A DNA stretch of 64,000 nucleotides from Burkholderiales bacterium RIFCSPLOWO2_02_FULL_57_36 (GCA_001770855.1 MESE01000096.1:248001-312000); one strand, 5' to 3'; shown: positions 11,720-20,855, counted from the stretch's first letter. Numbers and translations: made by a program. The notes: generated by a model from the sequence alone, not told the origin.

Positions 11720-12523
11720 GTGGTGAAACTGCACGGCATCGATTTCACTTCGGCGCCGACCAGGCGCAAAGGCATTACCATTGCGTCCGGTTGCCTGAGC
11801 GGCGAGACCTATGTACTGGAATCGCTCGTTTCACTGCACGACTATGACGCATTTAATGCATGGCTGAGCAGGCCGGGGCCATGGCTCGGCGCATTCGATT
11901 TTCCATTTTCATTTCCGCGCGAATTGATCGAGCATATGGGTTGGCCGACCAGTTGGGCGCCGCTGATCGCACATGTCGCAGCCCTGTCGCGCAGCGACAT
12001 GCGCACCAGCTTTAAAGCTTTTTGCGACGCACGGCCCACAAGCAGAAAATTCGCGCATCGCGCCACCGATCTTCCGGCAGGATCTTCGTCGCCGATGAAG
12101 TGGGTCAATCCTCCGGTTGCCTACATGCTGCACGCGGGCGCACCGCTATTGCTGGCGTCCGGCGTTACTGTATACACACTACATGCCGGCGATCCGTCGC
12201 GCATTGCTTTGGAAGCTTATCCTGGCCTGGTCGCACGTTCGATTACCAAGGCATCATATAAGAGCGACGAACGCGCCAAGCAAACGCCCGCGCGCCGTGC
12301 GGCCCGGCTCCATATTGTCGACATCCTCGAAGGCGGACTTTATCCGCTCGGCATCCGGCTTGCGCCGGGAAGCCATCGCAATGCACTGATCGATGATGCC
12401 AGCGGCGATCTGCTCGATGCGGCATTATGCGGGCTGCTTGCCGCATGGGCATGGCAACGAAAGGATGCGCGATTCGGCCTGCCCGATTTTGATCCGCTGG
12501 AAGGATGGATCGTGGGCGCCTGA
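11720..12523 (+). CDS. DUF429 family protein
   Basis: A 267-residue cytosolic protein beginning with tandem GTG codons. The N-terminal HGIDFTSAPTRRKGI and GAFDFPFSFPRELI, and the C-terminal DDASGDLLDAALCGLLAAW, match the DUF429 family, which has an RNase H-like fold with spaced acidic residues; biochemical function is not established. It follows the YgiQ-type gene closely, probably in one transcript, and ends 22 bases before a convergent histidine kinase gene. Confidence 0.8.
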   Translation: MVKLHGIDFTSAPTRRKGITIASGCLSGETYVLESLVSLHDYDAFNAWLSRPGPWLGAFDFPFSFPRELIEHMGWPTSWAPLIAHVAALSRSDMRTSFKAFCDARPTSRKFAHRATDLPAGSSSPMKWVNPPVAYMLHAGAPLLLASGVTVYTLHAGDPSRIALEAYPGLVARSITKASYKSDERAKQTPARRAARLHIVDILEGGLYPLGIRLAPGSHRNALIDDASGDLLDAALCGLLAAWAWQRKDARFGLPDFDPLEGWIVGA

Positions 12524-12544
12524 CGCTGCCGCGATTACCTGGCC

Positions 12545-13708
12545 TTATCCATCCACCGCAACGAGCGCATCGACCGGAATCGTTACCGTCAACACCGTGC
12601 CCTCCCCTGGATCGCTTTCAACGGCGAAGTCACCGCCGAGCGTGCTGACCCGTTCGCCGATTCCCAACAGCCCGAACGAGTTGGGTTTTCTACGGCACCC
12701 AGGAAAGAGCCCTACCCCGTTGTCGGCGATTTTCATGAAGAACAGATCATCTTGCCGGCGGAAATCGATCCGGACCATGCTTGCCCGCGCGTGCCTTGCC
12801 ACGTTCGTCAACGATTCCTGCAAAATGCGAAACAACGCCGTAGCCCGGTTGTCATCCAGGTCGAAACCGGATTTCTCATCGTCCATTGTCAACGTACAAG
12901 CAATGCCGGTACGCCTCTCGAACTCATTGACTTGCCACTCGATCGCCGCATGCAACCCTAGATCCAGTACCGAGGGGCGCAAGTTATTGATGATGATCCG
13001 GACCGCTTTTATCGATGTATCGATATGGCCCAAAGCGATGCGGACTTTCTCGTTGAGAATCGGATACACATCGGCGATGCGCGCCTGCAATACTGAAATA
13101 TCGATTCGCAAAGCCATCAGATTCTGGCCCAGCTCATCATGAATTTCCCGGGCTATGCGCTTTCTTTCGTCTTCCTTCACCCGCTCCTGATATGCCACCA
13201 GTTGATGAAGCAACTCTTGCGACTTGTGCAGCGCTTGCTCGGCACGTATTCGTTCCTTCACCTCATGCTCAAGTTGCCGAATTACTTCATGCAAATCTTT
13301 CGAACTTTTCGATATTGATCCAGTTTTTTCAAATGCCACTCGCCATAAAAATATCGCCGCCGCAATCGATGTCAGCGCAGTAATGCTTTTTACGGCGGCA
13401 TCAGGCCAGTACGCCGGATGCAAAGGTATCCAGATTGAAGTCAGATAAGCAGTTCCGGTTGCAAATGCCAAAATAAAAAACATTGCCGCCGGCCACGTTT
13501 TAATATCGCCGCGCGTGCGTGCGAAGCGAACCAGTGCGATGGAAATGGAATAAAAAGACAGGGCGATCATTATGTTGGAGACTAGAATTATCGTTCCAAT
13601 ATAAGAAGCACTTCCAGTGCCGCCATCGCGAGGCAGAAACCTTCCGATTTCCATCCAGTACATCAATATTTCACTCAACCAAGATACTCCTTTGAACCGG
13701 TCTTTCAA
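12545..13708 (-). CDS. Orphan sensor histidine kinase with ethylene-receptor-like membrane domain
   Basis: Three predicted membrane helices (about residues 35-62, 73-95, 103-125) are followed by a coiled-coil linker (130-175), a HisKA_3 dimerisation domain with His190 in REIHDELGQNL, and an HATPase_c domain (LQESLTNVARHA, ADNGVG, FGLLGIGERV). This is the NarX/DesK-type kinase class. The membrane region resembles the N-terminal domain of ETR1-like bacterial sensors (ALSFYSISIAL, then IW-x-P-L-H-P-x-Y-W), but the copper-ligand Cys and His positions are Thr84 and Tyr88. No response regulator gene is adjacent. Confidence 0.88.
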   Translation of the reverse strand: MKDRFKGVSWLSEILMYWMEIGRFLPRDGGTGSASYIGTIILVSNIMIALSFYSISIALVRFARTRGDIKTWPAAMFFILAFATGTAYLTSIWIPLHPAYWPDAAVKSITALTSIAAAIFLWRVAFEKTGSISKSSKDLHEVIRQLEHEVKERIRAEQALHKSQELLHQLVAYQERVKEDERKRIAREIHDELGQNLMALRIDISVLQARIADVYPILNEKVRIALGHIDTSIKAVRIIINNLRPSVLDLGLHAAIEWQVNEFERRTGIACTLTMDDEKSGFDLDDNRATALFRILQESLTNVARHARASMVRIDFRRQDDLFFMKIADNGVGLFPGCRRKPNSFGLLGIGERVSTLGGDFAVESDPGEGTVLTVTIPVDALVAVDG

Positions 13709-14107
13709 AACAAGTTACCCATAACGTAGCCGATGGGATCATGATTTTCATTGCTGGCAGGACACCGATTTTCGCTCTTGTTTCGTGTCCGTTCGGTTGC
13801 CCTTGTTAACAAATATCAGTGCGGCAACTGAACTTCAGTCAGCGCTATCGGATGCAAACAGCTTCTTGGTAATTTAATCACACTTTTTATATCTTACATC
13901 CGTCTTTCGGGATGATGACGGTTTGTTTTGTTACAGAGCTTTGCCGGCAACAAATGAGGATTTGACAGCAGTTGCCGGATCTATTGTCCTATCCATGCGA
14001 AAAAAATTTTGCGCTGATTTACTCCATGGCCATGTCTTTGATTCGGAGACATTGCGCAAAGCCTGTGGCAACAACTTGGCAACGCGAGAAAATCCAGAGT
14101 CGAAACA
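13709..14107. other. Intergenic gap, no gene seen
   Basis: About 400 AT-richer bases upstream of the histidine kinase. A short plus-strand frame at 13923-14246 runs into the end of the DUF72 gene and has no family resemblance or ribosome-binding site. The kinase promoter presumably lies here, but no convincing -35/-10 pair was found. Confidence 0.5.
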
Positions 14108-15022
14108 TCAGATCAATGCTTGTTTCCATGCTGCCAACTTGATTTCCGCGTTAACGCGGGAAAAAAGAAACAGTGCGTTCGGTATCGCGGCGCCGCTTGC
14201 GGTGTTATCCAGAATGCACCAGACACGTCGGCTCAGCTTGATGTGATCGGCGAGTTCGTCAGCAAGCTGTTTCAGGTATTCTTCCGAATAAGCGGAGTGG
14301 TATATCACCGGAGCGCCGTGCAGCCTGACATAAACCGTGTCGGTACAGGACAGCGGCGCAGTCATTGGAATGGCTGGCGGATCGGCTGCTACATGCGCGA
14401 TTCTGAATTGATCGAATATCTCATTCGCTTCATGCCCGGCCCAGCTCACATGACGAGGTTCGCACACAATATCGGCGGCAACCGAAGAGCGAAGTTCGCT
14501 TAAAAAATCCCTTGCGATCGATGGAACGAACAGAAGGTTCGGTGGAAGCTGCACCAGTACACATCCAAGCTTGTGCTGCAAATTATTTGCCGCATCAAGA
14601 AACTGCTGTAATTCAATCCTGGTGTTTTCTAACCGTAGCCGATGCGTAATCGACCGCGGCATCTTCACCGAGAAACGGAATGCTTCTGGAACACTGTCGC
14701 GCCAACGCGCATAGGTAGCCGCGCGGTGCGGCCGATAAAACGATGAATTGATTTCTACCGCAGGCAACACCCTAGAATACCGCTCCAGATGGGTCCCATT
14801 CGAAGGAAAATTATGTTGCACCGACCTTGCAAGATTCCAGCCCGCGCAACCGACAAAAAGCGGAACAGAAGCAATTGCTTGCGCATCGAAGTTCCGATTT
14901 TCCAGCCAGGAGATTTCCGGAACAAATAGTTCTGCTTGTCTTGATAATCGGGTCGCCATTCCAAAGTCAGAATCCTGCATCCTCATCTGATCTGCCGGCC
15001 TATTTGTACGGTTGGGATTCAC
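14108..15022 (-). CDS. DUF72 (YecE-like) family protein
   Basis: TIM-barrel family of unknown reaction. Typical motifs: LFVGCAGWNL at the start of the domain (about residue 54), VEINSSFYRPH, FRFSVKMPRSITH, VLVQLPPNLLF and VYVRLHG. The first 50 residues precede the conserved domain, and the annotated start is a GTG with GGAG only two bases away, so the true start may be an internal ATG at 14986, 14980 or 14959. It stands alone between two long gaps. Confidence 0.85.
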   Translation of the reverse strand: MNPNRTNRPADQMRMQDSDFGMATRLSRQAELFVPEISWLENRNFDAQAIASVPLFVGCAGWNLARSVQHNFPSNGTHLERYSRVLPAVEINSSFYRPHRAATYARWRDSVPEAFRFSVKMPRSITHRLRLENTRIELQQFLDAANNLQHKLGCVLVQLPPNLLFVPSIARDFLSELRSSVAADIVCEPRHVSWAGHEANEIFDQFRIAHVAADPPAIPMTAPLSCTDTVYVRLHGAPVIYHSAYSEEYLKQLADELADHIKLSRRVWCILDNTASGAAIPNALFLFSRVNAEIKLAAWKQALI

Positions 15023-15415
15023 GGCTCCAGCAGGAAAAATGGCTATGCATTTGTAATTAATTCAATATAGACAGTGTCCAGCGACCGATGTTTCATCGAA
15101 GCCATGCGGTTTAAAGAATACGCGATCAAATCGCGGGAAGCACAATGCGCGCGCACCGGTTCGCTCCGGCTGGCCATGCTTCGGCATCTTCCGAAAGAGT
15201 TGCGAACTTCATCATTTACCGCAAGTCAAACAGCGACTCCCTGAAAGGGATTCAGCATCGTCGTTACGATAATTCAAGGCCTTATCAGAACCAGTGCAAC
15301 GGAATGTATTTTGTCCGAGCAATGAGTTTTTCTGCTATCAGCAATTGATAGGTAGATGACAGCTTGCGTCATCACTACCGCGGCATGAATTCACTTAACC
15401 ATAAAGGAAATTTTC
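15023..15415. other. Intergenic gap, no gene seen
   Basis: Nearly 400 bases between divergent genes (DUF72 and the glycine-zipper stress protein). A 67-codon frame at 15145-15348 has no recognisable features. The promoter of the stress protein should lie at its right end; AAGGAAA just before position 15416 is the ribosome-binding site. Confidence 0.5.
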
Positions 15416-15958
15416 ATGGAACCGACTAGAACGCCAAATAGCAATTCGAGAATGGTGACCGGCCTGTTCAAGGACAGGGACAGTGCCGAACAAGCATACA
15501 GATCGGTGTCCGATCTCGGCTACGATCAAAAGGACGTGAATCTGATCATGTCCGATGAGACCCGCAAACGGCATTTTTCCGGCGCGGACAGTATCAAGAC
15601 CGAACTGGGCTCAAAGGCAGCGGAAGGTGCAGGCATCGGCGGCGCCATTGGCGGTACGCTTGGCGCCATAGCCGCCGCACTGGCCGCAGTGGGGACATCC
15701 ATTGCAGTTCCGGGGCTCGGGCTGGTAGTCGCAGGGCCGATTGCGGCCGCACTCGCGGGTGCTGGCGCCGGCGGAGTGACCGGCGGACTGGTTGGCGCGC
15801 TGATCGGCTCCGGGATCCCGGAAGAGCGAGTCAAGCACTATGAAAGCGGCATCAAGGAAGGCGGCATCTTGATGGGCGTCAACCCACGCTCGGAAGAAGA
15901 TGCGCAACGGTTCGAGCAGGCATGGACCAACAGCCGCGGCGAACATGTCTATCGGTGA
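15416..15958 (+). CDS. General-stress-type protein with glycine-zipper membrane segments
   Basis: 180 residues. The N-terminal part (VTGLFKDRDSAEQAYRSV and LGYDQKDVNLIMSDE) resembles the YflT/general stress 17M-type domain, in which an alpha/beta unit begins with 'GLF-x-D-x-x-x-A'. The middle (about residues 65-130) is an Ala/Gly-rich glycine-zipper likely to insert in a membrane, and the end (VKHYESGIKEGGILMGV) is typical of the same family. A good ribosome-binding site, AAGGAAA, precedes the ATG. Molecular function is unknown; relatives are commonly induced by general stress. Confidence 0.75.
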   Translation: MEPTRTPNSNSRMVTGLFKDRDSAEQAYRSVSDLGYDQKDVNLIMSDETRKRHFSGADSIKTELGSKAAEGAGIGGAIGGTLGAIAAALAAVGTSIAVPGLGLVVAGPIAAALAGAGAGGVTGGLVGALIGSGIPEERVKHYESGIKEGGILMGVNPRSEEDAQRFEQAWTNSRGEHVYR

Positions 15959-15991
15959 TCAAGAAATTGCGGAGGCAAGCAAGCCTGCCTT

Positions 15992-16021
15992 GTGATGCCT
16001 TCGCCACAGCGAAGGCATCAC
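15992..16021 (+). terminator. Perfect 13-bp hairpin after the stress gene
   Basis: GTGATGCCTTCGC and its exact reverse complement flank a CACA loop, 34 bases after the stress-protein stop. No T-run follows, so it may act as a transcript-stabilising or Rho-assisted end rather than a classical intrinsic terminator. Confidence 0.5.
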
Positions 16022-16131
16022 GGTTATCAATTGGAGGCTGCCAAGTTGCCGGATCAAGAAGCCGACTTTAGATTTTCAGGAGATTTTCAACATGTGTTTG
16101 TTCCAACGGCTGTGCAATCAGGAGATTGGAA

Positions 16132-16326
16132 ATGAATAGAAATCAGGCGGACGGGATGGTCATGTGCCTGCTTGGAAAAATCCAACAAGCCGTCGGCCGG
16201 TTTATTGGCAATCAGCGGCAGCAGACCAAGGGATTTCAACGGCAAATAACCGGTAAGGCAAAAATAGCGATCGGCGACGCTCAAAAAATCATCAAGAACT
16301 GTATCAACCGGGGCCATTCGTTCTAG
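16132..16326 (+). CDS. CsbD-like small stress protein
   Basis: 64 residues, hydrophilic and helical. The pattern MNRNQADG, LLGKIQQAVGRFIGN, TKGFQRQITGKAKIAIGDA follows the layout of the CsbD family (MN-x-D-x-x-x-G, GK-x-K-E-x-x-G, G-x-A-Q-x-x-x-GDA), though with more hydrophobic substitutions than usual. AGGAGA lies seven bases before the ATG, better placed than for the upstream TTG at 16126. CsbD proteins are abundant under stress in many bacteria; function unknown. Confidence 0.65.
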   Translation: MNRNQADGMVMCLLGKIQQAVGRFIGNQRQQTKGFQRQITGKAKIAIGDAQKIIKNCINRGHSF

Positions 16327-16427
16327 CGGACCGTGGCAACTTGGCCCTGAACCGGTTACTGCGTCATCGTCTCTTTATGGTGACTCGCCTTTTGCGGGCC
16401 ACAATGATTCACATATTGCGCGGACAG

Positions 16428-16718
16428 CTAAAAATCCATTTCGACATCATCCTGAACGTTTACCCGGTCCCATAAATTTGCGATCATGGACAGCGCCAAC
16501 GCAATAAAAAAAGATGCCAGCAGCGAAAGAACACTTGTCTCATCGGTTTGCCCGAAGTGAGCGCGCGCCGGCGTCGCCATCAACCATCCCCCCAGCAATG
16601 CGCCTGACACACCAATCGATACATGCAAGACATGATGATTCGATACCTCGCTTTTCATCGCAAAACTGGCGACCCAACCGATTATGCCGACCACAACCGT
16701 CCAGATAAAAAAGCTCAT
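16428..16718 (-). CDS. GlsB/YeaQ/YmgE-type small membrane protein
   Basis: 96 residues with three hydrophobic segments (about residues 3-20, 32-50, 64-84). The pattern IIGWVASFAM followed by GVSGALLGGWLM is that of the transglycosylase-associated/YeaQ family. An excellent GGAGGGCGAT ribosome-binding site precedes the ATG. Its acidic C-terminus (DDVEMDF) is a little longer than in typical members. It stands alone and converges on the CsbD-like gene. Confidence 0.75.
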   Translation of the reverse strand: MSFFIWTVVVGIIGWVASFAMKSEVSNHHVLHVSIGVSGALLGGWLMATPARAHFGQTDETSVLSLLASFFIALALSMIANLWDRVNVQDDVEMDF

Positions 16719-17159
16719 ATCGCCCTCCGAAAAGCGTTCAAAATCAGCTGGTCGAAACTCCGGAAATTGATTCTCTGATTAAATTCATCATAGCAAGCGG
16801 GTTTACACCGGGCTATAGGAAGTCTGCTGATTTTCGTGTAGGAAAGCAGGAAGGCATTGTCAGGAAATCGTTACATCCACACTAAATTTATGTGACATCC
16901 TGAAGACAGCGTTGAAACGGGAGGATACGAAGCACCAATTGCCGGTTGATGAAGTGGATAACAGCATGCGCTGCGATCCAAAACGGAGCCTGGAGCGTGT
17001 CGGTTTACAAGGAAATTGCGACGACTGATCGTGATGATGGACTCGTCTCCGAGTCATCGAATGTATCTCTATGAGCAGCTTTGAGGAAGCTTTCCGGTTG
17101 GCGGCTTGATCTGCTTTGGCTATATTGCCGCGACCAATATGCCGCCACCGCGAATCGCA
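16719..17159. other. Intergenic gap, no gene seen
   Basis: About 440 bases. Frames here are short and lack ribosome-binding sites. A small inverted repeat (CATATTG/CAATATG around 17121-17141) lies just beyond the CHRD gene's stop and could contribute to its transcript end. Confidence 0.45.
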
Positions 17160-17615
17160 TTACTTAGGATTTAATTGCGCTCGGATTTCGCCGCCGGGAT
17201 AGGCTCCGCTGTGAACATTGACATATAGATTTCCCGCCTTGTAACTTGCATACTGCGCATCGGTGATTTTTGTATCTGCCGGTACGGCGAATGTAGTTGC
17301 GGACGTCTTCGTAAGCGGGACAATCACCGGACCGTTGGCTCCCTTCGCTCCTTCATGAATATGCGCCGCGGTTGCATTCATACGGCTGACAAGGAGCGTT
17401 CCGGAAACCGACTTGTCGGCTGCAATCTTGATGGTGCTTTGACCCGAAGCTTCAGTCGATACCGGAGGAACTTCCTGCGCGCCGGAGAGTTGCGTTACCG
17501 ATGACTTCGCTTCTGCGCCAGTCCCGCCCATCGTTTTACAACCGACGGTCGTAAAGGCAATGAGCGTGATCGCAGCGAACAATGATAGTTGGATGTTCTT
17601 TCTCAATATACTCAT
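17160..17615 (-). CDS. CHRD-domain lipoprotein
   Basis: 151 residues with an N-terminal signal segment ending in TTVGC, consistent with lipidation at Cys26, followed by one CHRD domain (about residues 40-150): LSGAQEVPPV, AAHIHEGAKGANGPVIVPL and LYVNVHSGAYPGGEIRAQL are characteristic. CHRD domains are named from chordin; their bacterial role is unknown, and they occur in exported proteins. GGAGG sits eight bases before the ATG. Confidence 0.85.
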   Translation of the reverse strand: MSILRKNIQLSLFAAITLIAFTTVGCKTMGGTGAEAKSSVTQLSGAQEVPPVSTEASGQSTIKIAADKSVSGTLLVSRMNATAAHIHEGAKGANGPVIVPLTKTSATTFAVPADTKITDAQYASYKAGNLYVNVHSGAYPGGEIRAQLNPK

Positions 17616-17936
17616 TTTAAAACCTCCGTGAATTGAACCGGATCAGGTCACATTTAAACAACGACCGAACCACAATCAAAATGAAAAAAAAGCATGAGCT
17701 ACAGCGAGCCTAATATAGACTGAACCGGCAAGTTGAATGAACTCAAACGGTTCTTGATGTAGAACAATCAGGGAGGCCGCATTTTTTAACGAGCCTGGTT
17801 GTTGTTTGAATTGAACGACAAACGAACGACAAACGATTCGTGCAATATTGAGAATTTTCCACGCCAGCAAAATCATTCGCTATTGCAGGCGGCATGCCAT
17901 ATACGGTACATCCGGCCTTTGACTCTTGCGTATTTG
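17616..17936. other. Intergenic gap, no gene seen
   Basis: About 320 AT-rich bases upstream of the CHRD lipoprotein gene and downstream of a small acidic protein gene. It includes a near-direct duplication 'ACGACAAACGA' around 17816-17836. No coding potential recognised. Confidence 0.45.
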
Positions 17937-18224
17937 TTATGGCGTTTTAGGCACTTCGGTTCGAACTCGCCTGGTACTGGTACTAACTGCAATCGGGTCA
18001 CTGGCTGGAAAAGTCATTTCCACCGCATCGTCAAGCAATGCCTCTTCCCTCTCGTCAATGTCGGACGACGTAATATTTCGTTCGATGAGATCACGCGCAG
18101 CGGCGTCTTGCGGCAAGATATCTTTGGGCGTCTCCGATGCGGAATTGTCGCCGAACGATGAACGTCTCTCGACCACGTTCTGTAGGTCGTCTTGAACGCT
18201 TTTGCTTTTTTCAATACCGGACAT
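17937..18224 (-). CDS. Small acidic hypothetical protein with FPASDP motif
   Basis: 95 residues, hydrophilic. The segment EREEALLDDAVEMTFPASDPIAV resembles (in its LDDAVEMTFPASDPIAV part) a motif seen in many short proteobacterial hypotheticals ('LDEAL-x-x-SFPASDP'). The rest looks disordered. No Shine-Dalgarno is evident before the ATG. Function unknown; the motif and the stress-protein neighbourhood are the only clues. Confidence 0.6.
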   Translation of the reverse strand: MSGIEKSKSVQDDLQNVVERRSSFGDNSASETPKDILPQDAAARDLIERNITSSDIDEREEALLDDAVEMTFPASDPIAVSTSTRRVRTEVPKTP

Positions 18225-18647
18225 TTATTTTCAATAACAAAGTTTACAAGGAAGAGCAAGTCGACAACCGTCAGCCGAATGCCCGGCTATTGCTGAATGC
18301 TCTGCCAAAAAATATCTACCCTTGTTTCATGAGCCATTCATGAATGCCTTCAATTTCAATTAGAGCGTCGCATTTGTTCAACGTTCGCTACTTCGTCGGC
18401 CTAATTTTTTATCTTGCAGCGCCTGACAAAATTCCGCTTGCGTATGAGGATAGAAAATCACGGCACCGCCATGGAGGGCTGCGCCTTGCGAACAACAATT
18501 TCCGAGATTTTTTTTATTTTTTCATTCGCACTGCAAATAGCGCCGGAGTTCCGCTTGCTGGAAAGTACGGCATTGCCGCGTTCTGAGAAATGGCATGAAA
18601 CGTGCGACAGAACCGGTGCCCGAGTAACTTTCACAGGAGATATCAAC
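18225..18647. other. Intergenic gap, no gene seen
   Basis: About 420 bases between divergent small genes. Several short frames exist, including one running into the DUF4383 gene from 18414, but none has recognisable protein features. Confidence 0.45.
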
Positions 18648-19070
18648 ATGAACGCGCGTCGATTTTCATTAATTTTTGGAGTTATTTATTTAGCCGTCGG
18701 TATCGCCGGCTTCATTCCGGCATTGCTGCAGCCTCCGGCGCCGAATGCACCGCAACTTTCAGTCGAGGCATTTCATGGCCGCTTGCTGGGGCTGTTTCCG
18801 GTGAACCTGCTACATACGCTGGTTCATCTGGCAATCGGGATATGGGGCTTGATTGCGGCACGCGGCATAGGAGCCGCGGTGGTATATGCCCGTTCTCTTG
18901 CCGTTATTTACGGTGTGCTGGCTGTAATGGGCTTAATCCCGGGCATTAATACGATGTACGGCTTGGTGCCGCTTGGTGGCCATGACGTCTGGCTGCATGC
19001 AGGTACAGCGTTGATTGCCGCTTACTTTGGCTTCGCGGTAAAACATGCACCGGAAGCACGAAGGGCATAA
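18648..19070 (+). CDS. DUF4383 small membrane protein
   Basis: 140 residues with four hydrophobic helices: LIFGVIYLAVGIAGFIPAL, LLHTLVHLAIGIWGLIAA, SLAVIYGVLAVMGLIPG and WLHAGTALIAAYFGFAV. The H-x-x-x-H-x-x-x-G-x-x-G pattern in helix 2 and DVWLHAGTALI in helix 4 are typical of DUF4383. AGGAGA is seven bases before this ATG, which is why it is preferred over upstream in-frame starts. Function unknown. Confidence 0.8.
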   Translation: MNARRFSLIFGVIYLAVGIAGFIPALLQPPAPNAPQLSVEAFHGRLLGLFPVNLLHTLVHLAIGIWGLIAARGIGAAVVYARSLAVIYGVLAVMGLIPGINTMYGLVPLGGHDVWLHAGTALIAAYFGFAVKHAPEARRA

Positions 19071-19359
19071 TTGGCTTTCCGCAATATGACTGCAGCACAG
19101 CCGCGCACTGCATAGGGCGACGCAGGAATAAAAATCCGCCCCGATTCCGTCCAGGCCTCGCGAAACTATCGGGAATTTCCCAAGGCATGGATATTGCCAA
19201 CGATCCGGACTGGATTGCAATGCGCGGCTCTCCCATCGGGAGCTTCGTCTTGTTCGAATCAGGAACCTGACTCGGCGAACAGCTGCCTAAGGAAGATGCA
19301 GATGCGCTGCCGCATTTCATAAGGCCGCGATTTTTCAAGAAACCAATTCAGGAGCAATC

Positions 19360-19743
19360 ATGGCATCAAGTACTTTAGATCCCGACACCACCCCGGAGCC
19401 GGACCGTCGGCTGGGCAAGGGGCATGGCACAAATTCCCTTGGTCCGAGCGACACTTCCGATACCGGCAGTGACCTGCAAGGCGGCGCCCGGGCTGTTGAG
19501 GAATTTGATCTTGGGCTCGACCGGGGAACTACCGAAGACTCCGACAGCCATAATATCAACGTGAGCAGCGATACCGATGATTCAACCGGCACCGGCGAGA
19601 GTTCGACAGCGGGAAGAAATGCCGACGTTGAATTGGATGGCGATATCGGTTTCGACCGCATCGATTACATCAATCCGGGCGAGAATGCAGATTCCGGCAA
19701 TCCGGATACCGACCGGCCGCCGCCGCAACAGCGCAAGCGCTGA
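19360..19743 (+). CDS. Acidic low-complexity hypothetical protein
   Basis: 127 residues, very rich in Asp, Gly, Ser and Thr, with no hydrophobic core; probably disordered. The layout (LGPSDTSDTGSD, then a Leu-x-x-Asp segment, SSDTDDSTGTGE, and an RNADVELDGDI stretch) resembles short conserved hypotheticals of Burkholderiales. GGAG lies six bases upstream of the ATG. Between it and the DUF4383 gene, a 27-codon frame at 19187-19268 is too short to support. Function unknown. Confidence 0.6.
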   Translation: MASSTLDPDTTPEPDRRLGKGHGTNSLGPSDTSDTGSDLQGGARAVEEFDLGLDRGTTEDSDSHNINVSSDTDDSTGTGESSTAGRNADVELDGDIGFDRIDYINPGENADSGNPDTDRPPPQQRKR

Positions 19744-19889
19744 TACGGGGCTGGGCGGCCAGGAATGAGTTCGCCGGTTGATGGTCAGCTCAAAGCGATT
19801 GCAAGTGCATAGCGCACCGAAAGAGAGTTGTGAAGATTGTTCAATGAATTTCTGTTTTTCAATTTTTCAATCTCCTCGGGCCATTCCGG

Positions 19890-20384
19890 CTATTGCCACA
19901 TGAGCGAATCTCTTAGCAATTCGCGGCGCAATTCCTGTGCAACCTCCCGCCTTTTCGCAACAGTCACATAACGCCCTACTTCAATCCTGACGCCTCCGGC
20001 TTCCAGATTAATCAAATCCTGGGTACGTTTTGGCAAGGCGATGCGTATCCAGTGCGGATCCAGCCTGGCGGATTGCCGTATCCGTCCGGCTTCAACCCTT
20101 TCTACCAGGAGACAACCGTCAGTCAAGGCGATATGTTCAAGGTCGGTCGCATGTCGCGCATAGTGCAAAAACGCCAGTGCTACTGCAGCCATTTCGAGTA
20201 TTGAAAACGCAAGCACAACCCATGCGCCGTGCAATGCGAAGGCTAGCGCCACCGAAAAGGATGCAAGGCAAAGCAACGCATAGGCAAATGCCAGCTGGCG
20301 CGGCGAGAGGGAGCAGTTGCGCTTCAACAGCCATTCGTGCTGGTCGACGGGACTCTTCTGCTGCGTAAAACCACTCGTTGTCAT
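19890..20384 (-). CDS. DUF2244 membrane protein
   Basis: 164 residues: cytoplasmic N-terminus with WLLKRNCSLSPRQL, two membrane helices (about 30-50 and 53-73), the motif FLHYARHATDLEHI, and a C-terminal domain with LLVERVEAGR and WIRIALP. This is the DUF2244 pattern. In many proteobacteria these genes sit in cytochrome c oxidase clusters; no oxidase genes are visible here. It is monocistronic in this window. Confidence 0.85.
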   Translation of the reverse strand: MTTSGFTQQKSPVDQHEWLLKRNCSLSPRQLAFAYALLCLASFSVALAFALHGAWVVLAFSILEMAAVALAFLHYARHATDLEHIALTDGCLLVERVEAGRIRQSARLDPHWIRIALPKRTQDLINLEAGGVRIEVGRYVTVAKRREVAQELRRELLRDSLMWQ

Positions 20385-20780
20385 TGTTGTTGGCGCAAAA
20401 TTTCGCTCGTTCGCCGTCGCTATTTCACGGCCAGCGGCGCTTCAACCGTGTAGCGCGGAGCCCCGCTCGCCGCCTTTGATTGCCGGCGTCTTGCGCAGAG
20501 AATTGAAACATTCACTATATCTTCATCGGATTTGCAGCGGACTCCCGGTGCGGTTGGTTTTGATCATGGTCAAACTGAAGAAGCATGGATTGCGACGCGA
20601 ACATTCCTCTCTTGCTACTTTGCAGATGGAGGATGGATGAAACATGGAAGAAATCAGAAGCAGCTCGCTAACGAACTTGTCATCAGCATGACCAGTTAAC
20701 AAGCGCGGTGCCACCCGGAAACCCGCATCGCGGCGATCCAGGGAAACGAATGGGATCGCTAATGCATTTCGACGGAAAGA
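20385..20780. other. Intergenic gap, no gene seen
   Basis: About 400 bases between DUF2244 and the tRNA. Short frames at 20317-20640 and 20523-20714 are antisense to each other and show no protein features. Confidence 0.45.
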
Positions 20781-20855
20781 TGGTGGTCGGTACTGGGATC
20801 GAACCAGTGGCTTCCACCGTGTGAAGGTGGCACTCTACCGCTGAGTTAACCGACC
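20781..20855 (-). tRNA. tRNA-Val (anticodon CAC)
   Basis: 75 bases including an encoded CCA end. Read on the minus strand the acceptor stem is GGTCGGT/ACCGACC with discriminator A. The D arm is ACTC/GAGT with loop AGCGGTA; the anticodon arm is CCACC/GGTGG with loop TTCACAC, giving anticodon CAC (reads GTG). There is a five-base variable loop, and the T arm is ACTGG/CCAGT with loop TTCGATC. All stems pair perfectly. Confidence 0.97.

Noticed and set aside
13923..14246. 107-codon plus-strand frame
   Set aside because: Half of it overlaps the 3' end of the DUF72 gene antisense, with no recognisable domain.
19187..19268. 27-codon frame upstream of the Asp-rich protein gene
   Set aside because: Too short, with no ribosome-binding site or known relatives; could be a remnant but cannot be supported.
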